In this document: one piece after another, positions 36,591 to 44,176 of the stretch | Layout of the letters: the number at the start of each line of letters is the position of its first letter | How positions within the stretch are numbered: the first letter of the stretch is position 1 | From: Heyndrickxia sporothermodurans | GTDB lineage: Bacteria > Bacillota > Bacilli > Bacillales > Bacillaceae_C | Direction of reading: 5' to 3' | Assembly (NCBI GenBank): GCA_016756695.1 | Contig: CP066701.1 | Location: 1-64,000 of the forward strand | Length of the DNA stretch: 64,000 nt | Notes under the pieces: model-generated | The model's input: only the letters and a program-made list of their open reading frames with translations | Told to the model about the DNA's origin: nothing | Databases searched by the model: none | Program-made: the position numbers and the translations under genes

Positions 36591-36944
36591 TTAAATTACT
36601 GTTCTTGCTGTTACAACAGGGTGTGCCTGTTTTTGTTCCAATGATAATCCATCTAATAACCACCTTAATTGGCGTGGACTTATTTTCAGAGGACCCGAAT
36701 TATTATCTGATGGTAATGAAAATTTCCTCTCTCCAGCCGGCGATAATAAAGCCAAAAACCGTTATGATCCCATTGAAGAATTTTCAACTTGTCTCGCGCG
36801 GTTACAAAAAACAAATAAACTCGAAGAAAAAAGATCTAACTCGAATTCTTCTTTTACAAGAGCAGCCAATCCATCGATAGATTTCCGTAAATCTGTGACA
36901 CCTTGTGCGAGGTAGACACGATCAACCGTAACTTCTTTTAGCAT
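36591..36944 (-). pseudogene. tnpB: IS66 TnpB, copy D, frameshifted as read
   Basis: N-terminal 60 residues (to 36762) are in one frame; the C-terminal part with LRWLLDGLSLEQ is in another. GATGGTAATG at 36710-36719 stands where the sense (FHWPSDN) needs GATGGCCAATG. Confidence 0.78.
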
Positions 36945-37261
36945 ACTGATTTCAATGCCTTAACTACTTCCGCCAGTAGTGTTGGATTAAAGCCAGGTTT
37001 AACCACGATGGATGCTGAACCAACATTTATATGTAATGTTTCATTCTGTTGCTCAGATTCTTCTAATGTAACCGGAATCCACTTGCTGTTAGAATCTTGG
37101 GTTGAATAGAAATTATCGGCTTTATAAAGCCAATACTTTAACTGATGAATACTTATTTCATTGATTTCACACCATTTGGATTGGGTGAGGCCACTCGCTC
37201 TGAAAAGAGCGATCCTACGCTCCCATTCCTTACGCAATTCTGGATTATTTCTTTGGGACAT
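36938..37261 (-). CDS. tnpA: IS66 TnpA-like protein, copy D, 107 residues
   Basis: Identical to the protein at 31025-31348, with the same helix-turn-helix (SGLTQSKWCEINEISIHQ). Overlaps tnpB by 7 bases. Intact. Confidence 0.88.
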   Translation of the reverse strand: MSQRNNPELRKEWERRIALFRASGLTQSKWCEINEISIHQLKYWLYKADNFYSTQDSNSKWIPVTLEESEQQNETLHINVGSASIVVKPGFNPTLLAEVVKALKSVC

Positions 37262-37538
37262 AAAAAAACCTCCTCAAACTTTGATTTGAAGAGATTATCT
37301 CACAGGTACTATATATGTTAATAGGTGTATTCTATTTGACTCTTACATTGCAACGTTGATAATTCTTGATAATCTATTAATGAATCCGAAATTAAAAGAT
37401 AATCTCCATCTACTTTCTCAATGGATGAAAGCATTGATACCTCGTGAAACAATTTGGTTTTTTTTAAGTTTGCAATTAACACTTCATCATGGGATAAGAC
37501 TTGTAATTTCATAATAAATATGTACCTCCTTGTGTGAT

Positions 37539-38321
37539 TTATCTTTCGAATTTGTAAACAACATAAATCTTATATCCTTGCTCTGTATATGTTCTTAGAG
37601 TAGATAGAGTTTCATCGTTCGAAATGATCTCTAAATTAGAAACAGTTCCAGTCGCAGATTCATTATCTTCCTTTGATTCTGTTACTTCTTTATTAGACCC
37701 ATCTTTTACGGATGCTACACGAACATTCTTTACAATTGGTTCATTGTTTTTCGTAATCATGGTATCTATTGAATCAGTTGAACTAATAGGTACATCACTA
37801 TCTTTATCTTCCTTTTGGTCTTTTGAATCAGAATCGGATTTACCATCTTTTTGATCTTTCGCTTCTTGAACCAACGAACGAATTACAGCTTGTTCTTTAT
37901 CAGGTATTGCGTAAAAATCAGCAATGAATGTTTTCCTTAGAGATCCTGGTACTGCAAACAACCATTCATCAGGTATAGGAGCAATAAATTCTCCTTCCTT
38001 TTCGTTTGGAACTAAATCGTAAGTATCGACTAAATCAGTATAAATTTGCGTACCTTTTTTTATATCAATTGCAGCGTTATGATCAAGTATTGTGTCAACA
38101 TCTTTCGGGTTTACCACCCCATTAACTGCGTTATCTTTTCGTATCGATACGATTTGAATATTTTCGGAAGTAATTTTATCTTTAAAGTTAATATCTTGCT
38201 TTGCTACAACGACATCTACAGTGTTAATTTTGTCTTTGAAATAAAAATCATAGGACAGTATCCCACCTATCCCAATCAATATAATTAACAACGGTGCTGC
38301 AATTTTAAAAAAACGTTTCAT
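37539..38321 (-). CDS. cpaB: CpaB/SAF-domain pilus assembly protein, 260 residues
   Basis: N-terminal membrane helix (IAAPLLIILIGIGGILSYDF), then a SAF domain (VVVAKQDINFKDKITSENIQ) as in CpaB/RcpC/FlgA, then a long acidic, Ser/Asp/Lys-rich linker (about 155-215) and a C-terminal strand-rich end (YKIYVVYKFER). CpaB-like proteins are periplasmic or wall-facing parts of Tad systems. It overlaps the preceding CpaE-like gene by 4 bases. Confidence 0.72.
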   Translation of the reverse strand: MKRFFKIAAPLLIILIGIGGILSYDFYFKDKINTVDVVVAKQDINFKDKITSENIQIVSIRKDNAVNGVVNPKDVDTILDHNAAIDIKKGTQIYTDLVDTYDLVPNEKEGEFIAPIPDEWLFAVPGSLRKTFIADFYAIPDKEQAVIRSLVQEAKDQKDGKSDSDSKDQKEDKDSDVPISSTDSIDTMITKNNEPIVKNVRVASVKDGSNKEVTESKEDNESATGTVSNLEIISNDETLSTLRTYTEQGYKIYVVYKFER

Positions 38322-39598
38322 TTCTTTTCTCCTTTCTTAAATGCTTTAAGTATTCCTTTGATATTCTTATTTTTATTTTTATTAATTTCATAATATTGTC
38401 TTGGTACATTTTGCACGATTATTGGTTTTAAAGATTTTTCTATTAAATCTTGATAATTACTCAAGTCATATAAGAATTCAGATTTCCACACTAAATTTAT
38501 TAACACTTCATAATCTACAATTGGAAAAAACGCTGTTGGTTTCTTCCCTAAACTTGTCCATAAAGACTGATTGTCAATAGATTTCGTATACTTCATATTT
38601 ACAAACTTATAAGAAATGCCTTCCTTTTCCTCAATACTATTAAGATAATCAATAACCAATTTTTCTTTTCGTTGTTTTTTTGTTTCACCTTGTTCATTAG
38701 TAATGGAAGCTAACCAATCAACTTTAACTGGATCAGGATCAACACAAATATAAATATCATCAGCGTGATGGAGAAATTTTTGAACATCAGGTAAATGAAG
38801 ATTTGAAGATAAATCAACAATGGTAATGGTAGAATTAATGGAATAAACATATTTCAACATTTCTTCATATGTAAAATTTTCAATCGGTTCATATCTTGAA
38901 TCATTTATAAACCAATCAATATCATACTCCCTCCAACCTCCATTTCTTTTATTTATCACCCTTCCTTTTCGAATTAGATTAGCATAATCAATATACTTTC
39001 TTTCCTCTTGTTCTTCTTTAGCATGTATAGATAAGTAATCAAACATATAGGGTTTAGATGATGGAAACTCTACATATGCAACATTCATCCCTCTAATTGC
39101 AAAGGCTCTTGATAGATTAGTTGCTAAAGTAGTAGATCCTGCACCTTGCCACATTGACCCTACAACAATTAATTTATTCGGAATGGATGTATACGCTGTT
39201 TTTATGATTTCTTTTTCTATAACTCGATCCTTAAAAACAATTTCCTTTTTCACTTCATCAGTAACATAGTGAATTTCTTTCTTTTGTGGTTCCTCTATTT
39301 CATCATTTTCCTGAAAAATACCTTTCACATAATTTAAAACCTCTTCCATATCTGCATTGAAATAAACAACCTCAATTTCTTTTTGATTTGCCAAAATATC
39401 CAAATCATCAAAAGATGGTAGTTTAGAATCCAATATTATTAGTTCAGGATTCCAAAATTCAATAACATCTTCTAACAAATTAATCTCTTGTACATTTTCT
39501 TCATACAACTGTATATTTTGGTAAAAATCCGATTTCAATAAAGTTGTTACGAATCTCTCGAATGCAAAATTTGATTTCATGCCAATTGCTATTTTCAT
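38318..39598 (-). CDS. cpaE: CpaE-like ATPase with receiver-like N terminus, 426 residues
   Basis: The start at 39598 (MKIAIGMKSNF) follows GGGGTGC. N-terminal 110 residues resemble a response-regulator receiver (ELIILDSKLPSFDDL). Then a MinD/ParA-like ATPase with VVGSMWQGAGSTTLATNLSR as the modified P-loop near residue 150, and TIVDLSSNLHLPDV as the second motif. CpaE/TadZ proteins place the pilus machine. First recognised gene of the Tad cluster; a second, shorter paralogue is disrupted downstream. Confidence 0.72.
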   Translation of the reverse strand: MKIAIGMKSNFAFERFVTTLLKSDFYQNIQLYEENVQEINLLEDVIEFWNPELIILDSKLPSFDDLDILANQKEIEVVYFNADMEEVLNYVKGIFQENDEIEEPQKKEIHYVTDEVKKEIVFKDRVIEKEIIKTAYTSIPNKLIVVGSMWQGAGSTTLATNLSRAFAIRGMNVAYVEFPSSKPYMFDYLSIHAKEEQEERKYIDYANLIRKGRVINKRNGGWREYDIDWFINDSRYEPIENFTYEEMLKYVYSINSTITIVDLSSNLHLPDVQKFLHHADDIYICVDPDPVKVDWLASITNEQGETKKQRKEKLVIDYLNSIEEKEGISYKFVNMKYTKSIDNQSLWTSLGKKPTAFFPIVDYEVLINLVWKSEFLYDLSNYQDLIEKSLKPIIVQNVPRQYYEINKNKNKNIKGILKAFKKGEKK

Positions 39599-39712
39599 TA
39601 TTTGCACCCCATATTGTTCTTGTTGATATATAGTATTTCAAAATACACGATAAATTCAGATATAGTAAAATTTCCCTACATATGAACATATTTGACTATA
39701 ACCTTTAAGCGT

Positions 39713-40096
39713 TTAAAAATCAAATACCTCGTTTGGCTTTTCAATCTCTTCATTATTAATTTCAACAGTTTCAAGTTTATCTTCTTTAGTAAAATCAACT
39801 ATCTTAAGACCTTTTGAGAATTTTTCTATTAACATTGCAAATAATTTATCCTTTGATTCTTGAGGAACTTTTGCTAAAATGTGGTTAAAGTCTAGTGTAA
39901 AAGTGTTAGTATTTTCATCATAGTTATTGATGTAAGATTCAATCAATAACATTAAGAATTTATTGTAATTACCATCGAATAAATGAGCATATTTTTTCAA
40001 TATAAGACTAATAGATTCACCAACTTGATTGATTTCGTTTTCTAAATCTGCTTTAACTACATTAGTAAACACTTTATCTTTTATGTTATCTAACAC
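39713..40096 (-). CDS. Hypothetical protein, 127 residues, GTG start
   Basis: Not recognised. Helical, acidic, beginning with LDNIKDKVFTNVVKADLENE. The start is GTG at 40096 with AAAGGGAT upstream. It lies between SSB and the pilus cluster and is probably cotranscribed with ssb. Confidence 0.45.
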   Translation of the reverse strand: MLDNIKDKVFTNVVKADLENEINQVGESISLILKKYAHLFDGNYNKFLMLLIESYINNYDENTNTFTLDFNHILAKVPQESKDKLFAMLIEKFSKGLKIVDFTKEDKLETVEINNEEIEKPNEVFDF

Positions 40097-40116
40097 GTTT
40101 TAAAAATCCCTTTCGA

Positions 40117-40458
40117 TTATTCTTCTTTATTGTTTGTAGTTACTGGTTTAGGTTTTTCCATTTGTTTAAAGGAGTGAACTTCAAATTGCAATTCATTTTT
40201 TGTTCCACCTTCTTCAAGTTGTATCTGTGTCGATCTTAATTTCCCTTCAATGAGAACTAAAGATCCCTTTCCGAATTTATTAGTGAAATTTTTCGCTTTA
40301 TCTTCCCATATTACGCACGGGATAAAATCAGCAATATTTGAACTGCCATCTCGATTGATCGCTAATATAAAATTAGCAACAGCTTTTCCATCACTAATAA
40401 ATCTTAAGTTCGCTTTACTAGTTGTTCTACCAATTAACGTAATGGACTGATAATACAT
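40117..40458 (-). CDS. ssb: Single-stranded DNA-binding protein, 113 residues
   Basis: The start at 40458 (MYYQSITLIGRTTSKANL) follows GAAGGGGGAAAT. One OB fold: the family pattern GRTTSKANLRFISDGKAVAN, then FIPCVIWEDKAKN and GSLVLIEGKLRSTQI. The acidic DDDIPF-type C-terminal tip of housekeeping SSB is missing (ends TTNNKEE), typical of plasmid-borne SSB. Probably coats transferred single strands; expressed with the transfer genes. Confidence 0.85.
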   Translation of the reverse strand: MYYQSITLIGRTTSKANLRFISDGKAVANFILAINRDGSSNIADFIPCVIWEDKAKNFTNKFGKGSLVLIEGKLRSTQIQLEEGGTKNELQFEVHSFKQMEKPKPVTTNNKEE

Positions 40459-40588
40459 ATATTTCCCCCTTCTATTTCCAAAAGTATTTCTTAATACATA
40501 GATTATACAACACATTGTGAAAAAAATATACAAAAATGTTTTAAAAACACACAAAAAATATAGCCTTAGAAAAAGGCTATATTTATAC

Positions 40589-41125
40589 TTATCTTTCTAT
40601 TTCAAAATCATCTTTTTTAATTTCTTTTACATTTTTATCATGCTGCACTTCATAAGAGTTATTAAACGCTTCCCTTAACCCTTTTTGGCTAGGCATGTTC
40701 TTTGTTTTATCAAGATATTCCTCTAATCCTTTTAGATCCGTTATATCCCGATTTTTCATTAAAGCCCAACCTATTTTTGAACCATCTTCACCTTTAGGAA
40801 TAATTTGATTATCACTATTGTAATTTAAAAATTTAGCAACATCATAATTGATTTGTAAATTATTATTTTCTAATCGTTCCTTTATACTAGTATTATTAGG
40901 TTCGTTTTTTAATTGACCTTTTAAAAAGCTTTGTTCATGCAAAGATTGTGATAGTGCCAATTTCAAAAAATGTTTATCAACATCTTCTTTAGTCGTGAAT
41001 TCTTTTGATACAGATTGTGTACTTCCTGTTATGACAACACTATATTTATCATTATCATTCTTAGCAATATCTAATGTATCTTGAAGTTTTTTCTGCTCTG
41101 TTTTTTCTACCATTATCCCATTCAC
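40589..41125 (-). CDS. Hypothetical transfer-region protein with EIER tail, 178 residues
   Basis: Not recognised. Helical and polar, with VVITGSTQSVSKEF near the N terminus. Ends KKDDFEIER, a tail shared in pattern with the proteins at 42499 and 51487 and related to the end of the relaxase. The start is uncertain: GTG at 41125 or the ATG four codons in. Directly downstream of the ArdC-like gene (11 bases). Confidence 0.5.
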   Translation of the reverse strand: MNGIMVEKTEQKKLQDTLDIAKNDNDKYSVVITGSTQSVSKEFTTKEDVDKHFLKLALSQSLHEQSFLKGQLKNEPNNTSIKERLENNNLQINYDVAKFLNYNSDNQIIPKGEDGSKIGWALMKNRDITDLKGLEEYLDKTKNMPSQKGLREAFNNSYEVQHDKNVKEIKKDDFEIER

Positions 41126-41136
41126 AATTTCTTTAT

Positions 41137-42285
41137 TTAAAATGTGATAGTTTCTGACTGATTTAATTCTGATAATGGTATTATCCAGTTTTTATCTGTT
41201 CTCAATTGGAATTTCTCTGTTTTCTCGGAATAGTCAAGTTTAGCTGAAACTACCATACCGTTATCTTTATTAAGAAGTTCGAATTGGTTAATTTCTTTAC
41301 CAGTTTTATCAATCGATTCAACATTTATATTGAATTGATTTTTAAGAAGTTCAACTGATTGTTTGTATTCTTTGTTATTATCGATATAAAACTCTTGGAT
41401 TTTATCACGCTGCAATTCATCAATGGTTAAGATCATTTCATTAGCGACCTTCTGAACCTCTCCTATGGCACTTCTCGCAACGTTTATGTCCTGTGACCAT
41501 GTAGCAATATACCCGAGCGAAATATCGTCTGTATCAAGCCCATAATATTTAGAAACGATATATGCAACACTTTCTGCTTGCGCTTCTTTATGACCTCTTG
41601 GTAAATCTTTCATGTCGCTTTCTAAGTTATGTAGTTTAGCATGTGCATATTCATGAATAAGAACACGAAACTTCATAGAATCATTATTATTTTCGGTATT
41701 ACTTATAACAATTTCATTGGTACTTGGTCTAAAGTACCCACCAACACCCTTATCGGTTACATCCTCACGAATTGGGTACGATTGTTTTATATGGTCAAAG
41801 AAATCATTATACAAACGTTTAATATGTTCATCATTAGACATTTCACGATTAATAAAATCTCTAACAGAAGGAATCTCTTTCCCATCAGTTTGAGATACAT
41901 CATAGACAGGAACCATTTTAAAACCAGTAATTACTTTTTGTTCAGAAGTTACTATATTTCCTTTTTCATCAATCTTAGGTTTTTGAGTTTTAGGATCAAT
42001 ATGTTCCATTTTAACTTTTTTTATCAGTGGAGCAAGTACTTTTAATGCTTTTTCACCTTTTTGAACATATCTCCCCATGTCCTTCCAAGCATTAAAACCT
42101 TGTACCATTGTTGCATCAGGTTTTTGCATAGCAATTAGTATAGAATTGTTAATAGAGTAATTATTAACTTTAGACATAACATCTAAAAGTTCTTTAAATC
42201 TTTCAGATTTCAAAATATTTTCAAGACCTTTATCTAGTTGTTTATTCACATCATCTAGTGTTAGAAAATTACTTCCTGCTGCCAT
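41137..42285 (-). CDS. ardC: ArdC-like antirestriction/zincin protein, 382 residues
   Basis: N-terminal region (residues 1-130) matches the ArdC N-terminal domain: NYSINNSILIAMQKPDATMV and FNAWKDMGRYVQKGEKALKV. A metallopeptidase-like centre follows with VLIHEYAHAKLH (HExxH) and EAQAESVAYIV as third ligand region. ArdC proteins bind single-stranded DNA and protect incoming DNA from restriction, sometimes travelling with it. Fits its neighbours ssb, topB and relaxase. Confidence 0.8.
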   Translation of the reverse strand: MAAGSNFLTLDDVNKQLDKGLENILKSERFKELLDVMSKVNNYSINNSILIAMQKPDATMVQGFNAWKDMGRYVQKGEKALKVLAPLIKKVKMEHIDPKTQKPKIDEKGNIVTSEQKVITGFKMVPVYDVSQTDGKEIPSVRDFINREMSNDEHIKRLYNDFFDHIKQSYPIREDVTDKGVGGYFRPSTNEIVISNTENNNDSMKFRVLIHEYAHAKLHNLESDMKDLPRGHKEAQAESVAYIVSKYYGLDTDDISLGYIATWSQDINVARSAIGEVQKVANEMILTIDELQRDKIQEFYIDNNKEYKQSVELLKNQFNINVESIDKTGKEINQFELLNKDNGMVVSAKLDYSEKTEKFQLRTDKNWIIPLSELNQSETITF

Positions 42286-42291
42286 CCTTCC

Positions 42292-42480
42292 TCACCCTTT
42301 CTTTACATACACCGGTTTATAAAAGATTTGTTTGTTAATTGTCATTTGTACGTACCCTGCAACTTCATAATGTTCAGGGTTCTCATTTAATTGAGTAATT
42401 TCATCAAGAAAAAAATGATTACTCTCTCTTTCTCTTAAAATAGGTTTATCTGTACCTAAAATTTCATGACCTTTCAACAT
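42292..42480 (-). CDS. Hypothetical small protein, 62 residues
   Basis: The start at 42480 (MLKGHEILGTDKPIL) follows AAAGGAGAG. Soluble, mixed alpha/beta. Six bases upstream of the ArdC-like gene, so cotranscribed. Unknown family. Confidence 0.5.
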   Translation of the reverse strand: MLKGHEILGTDKPILRERESNHFFLDEITQLNENPEHYEVAGYVQMTINKQIFYKPVYVKKG

Positions 42481-42498
42481 AAAAAACACTCTCCTTTT

Positions 42499-44106
42499 TT
42501 ATCTTTCCATTTCCATTTCTTTTTGATTTTGTTTTTCATTTATCTTAGAATTCTCAACTAATGATACATAACCTTCTAGTTCATCTATTTTATTTTCTAA
42601 ATTTTTTGTAGTTAAAAGTACATTCATTAACCTATTGTGTTCTATTTTCTGCTCTGTTGTTGCTTCCTTATCAGGATCTAACTTTATTTTATCGGTATCT
42701 GTTGCTAATGCTAATTTGACCTGATATAAACTTTCTTTAGTATCTTCAATGCCTTCTTTTATTCGGTTTAAAGTTCGATTACTTAAATCGTTAGGATTTT
42801 CCACAAGTTCAGGTACTTTCTCAATAACCTTTTCAATATCACGACTTTTAAATAAAAGATCTTCAATTTTAGCTTCAAAGTAAATGTTTTTATCATTTTT
42901 ATATTCCAAAAGCATATCTATATTTTTACTATCCCAAAAATCCCTAACCTCGAATTCCCTTTTAGTAACAGGTTCAATCTTTTGCAATTCATATAAACTA
43001 AAAGTATCATTTTGAACAATTGGTAATAGTTTATCAAACAACTTATGACAAGTATCATTCGAATCTCTTTCGTTAAATAATTCGAACCTTTCTCCATAGA
43101 TTTCTTTCATTTCTTTATTTACAAGTAACATGATATTAGTAAGTGCTCGATCTTTATTTACATCAATATATTCTTCAAGAATACTATTTTTGTAACCAAT
43201 TTCAGGATTATATAGTTCCATATGCTTTAAACTAGCATTCATATAATCAAAATCAGCATGGACTAACATATTATTACCAATTCTATCTGATATATTATTT
43301 TCATTAGCAGTAAAAACCAATGGAATTATCTTATCATTTGTTAATTGCTCTACTTTTGTATTACTCAAAAATTTTGCTATTTCAATATTATCCACTTGAA
43401 GGTCTATATTTTTATACATATTGCTTTTATCGGCAAGATAATCTTGAACACCAATTTTTAAAGCTGCTTGTTGGAATTGACTTTGTTTTTCATACAAACC
43501 TTTCATTTCAAGCCAACTGTCATAATAAATATCAACCTTACTATTTCTTTCAAAACGATCTGTAATAATATCCATATTTAGTATATCTTCTTTAGAATTG
43601 TAAATATCACGATACTCTTCAATAGATTTCAGTAAACTATCAATCTTTTCGATAGAATGATTCGTAGCTTCAAAGTCTTTATATAAGGATTGAATCGAAT
43701 TATAAGTTGGGGAATACAGAAGTTCTGAAAACTCTGTTTTGTGTACCATATTTTTAAACAATTCTGTATCATATATTATATTTTCATCAAGTAACCCCTG
43801 AACCTTATTTTCAATATCTTTAAACATTTGTATGCTTTGTAAATCGGCATGTAAAAGTTGGACTTCACCATTTATATATTTATCAAATATTAAATATGTA
43901 TTGTTTCCTGCTGATAAAGTTTTCTTTTCAGTATCTAATTCAGCACTAATGTACTCATTTGTAGATGGTTGATAAAAGTAAGCTTTAATTATATCTTCTC
44001 CACCAGACAGTTTTTGGGCTAATTCGTTACGATCTTCATTAAGTAGCTTCATTACAAATTGACGGTATTTATTACCTTCCAACTCAATAAACGTTCCATT
44101 ATTCAT
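42499..44106 (-). CDS. Large hypothetical transfer-region protein with EMER tail, 535 residues
   Basis: The start at 44106 (MNNGTFIELEGNKYRQ) follows AAAAAGGAGAG; the frame extends further upstream without a site. Helical throughout with several coiled-coil stretches, soluble, no enzymatic motif seen. Ends NQKEMEMER, the pattern shared with the proteins at 40589 and 51487. Located between topB and the ArdC-like gene. Could be a substrate or scaffold of the transfer system; this is inference from place and tail. Confidence 0.55.
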   Translation of the reverse strand: MNNGTFIELEGNKYRQFVMKLLNEDRNELAQKLSGGEDIIKAYFYQPSTNEYISAELDTEKKTLSAGNNTYLIFDKYINGEVQLLHADLQSIQMFKDIENKVQGLLDENIIYDTELFKNMVHKTEFSELLYSPTYNSIQSLYKDFEATNHSIEKIDSLLKSIEEYRDIYNSKEDILNMDIITDRFERNSKVDIYYDSWLEMKGLYEKQSQFQQAALKIGVQDYLADKSNMYKNIDLQVDNIEIAKFLSNTKVEQLTNDKIIPLVFTANENNISDRIGNNMLVHADFDYMNASLKHMELYNPEIGYKNSILEEYIDVNKDRALTNIMLLVNKEMKEIYGERFELFNERDSNDTCHKLFDKLLPIVQNDTFSLYELQKIEPVTKREFEVRDFWDSKNIDMLLEYKNDKNIYFEAKIEDLLFKSRDIEKVIEKVPELVENPNDLSNRTLNRIKEGIEDTKESLYQVKLALATDTDKIKLDPDKEATTEQKIEHNRLMNVLLTTKNLENKIDELEGYVSLVENSKINEKQNQKEMEMER

Positions 44107-44176
44107 CTTCTTCTCTCCTTTTTGATTGCAGCTAATTTTAGGAACGAAAATTGGCCGCAATCTAATGTATGATTAT

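Larger units (their letters stand above)
34871..37346 (-). mobile_element. IS66-family element of the second type, copy D
   Basis: Same termini as copy C, flanked by the 8-base duplication ATTGCAAC at 34863-34870 and 37347-37354. It interrupts the CpaE-like gene. About 2476 bases, six more than copy C because of scattered indels. Same orientation as copy C, so recombination between C and D would delete tadB, cpaF and most of the CpaE-like gene. Confidence 0.95.
33895..37512 (-). pseudogene. cpaE: CpaE-like ATPase split by an IS66 element
   Basis: The 5' part is 37512-37347 and the 3' part 34862-33895. Removing the IS66 and one 8-base duplication gives 378 codons in one frame with the junction LSTLQFNNVEKVFF. 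The restored protein has a receiver-like N-terminal part and a MinD/CpaE-type ATPase domain with a degenerate P-loop (FFSSIGNVGTTST, near restored residue 120-130) and FDIVLIDCGCHFDN. CpaE proteins locate pilus machinery. As it stands, only a 64-residue fragment would be made; a GTG-start product from the IS edge (MTGGDYFTL...) might restore the ATPase domain. Confidence 0.85.

Noticed and set aside
40589-41125. Considered as a replication initiator
   Set aside because: No helix-turn-helix or catalytic tyrosine motif and no iterons nearby; it belongs to the ArdC/SSB gene group.
42499-44106. Considered as a VirB4-type ATPase because of its place
   Set aside because: No Walker A or B motif and a coiled-coil character throughout.
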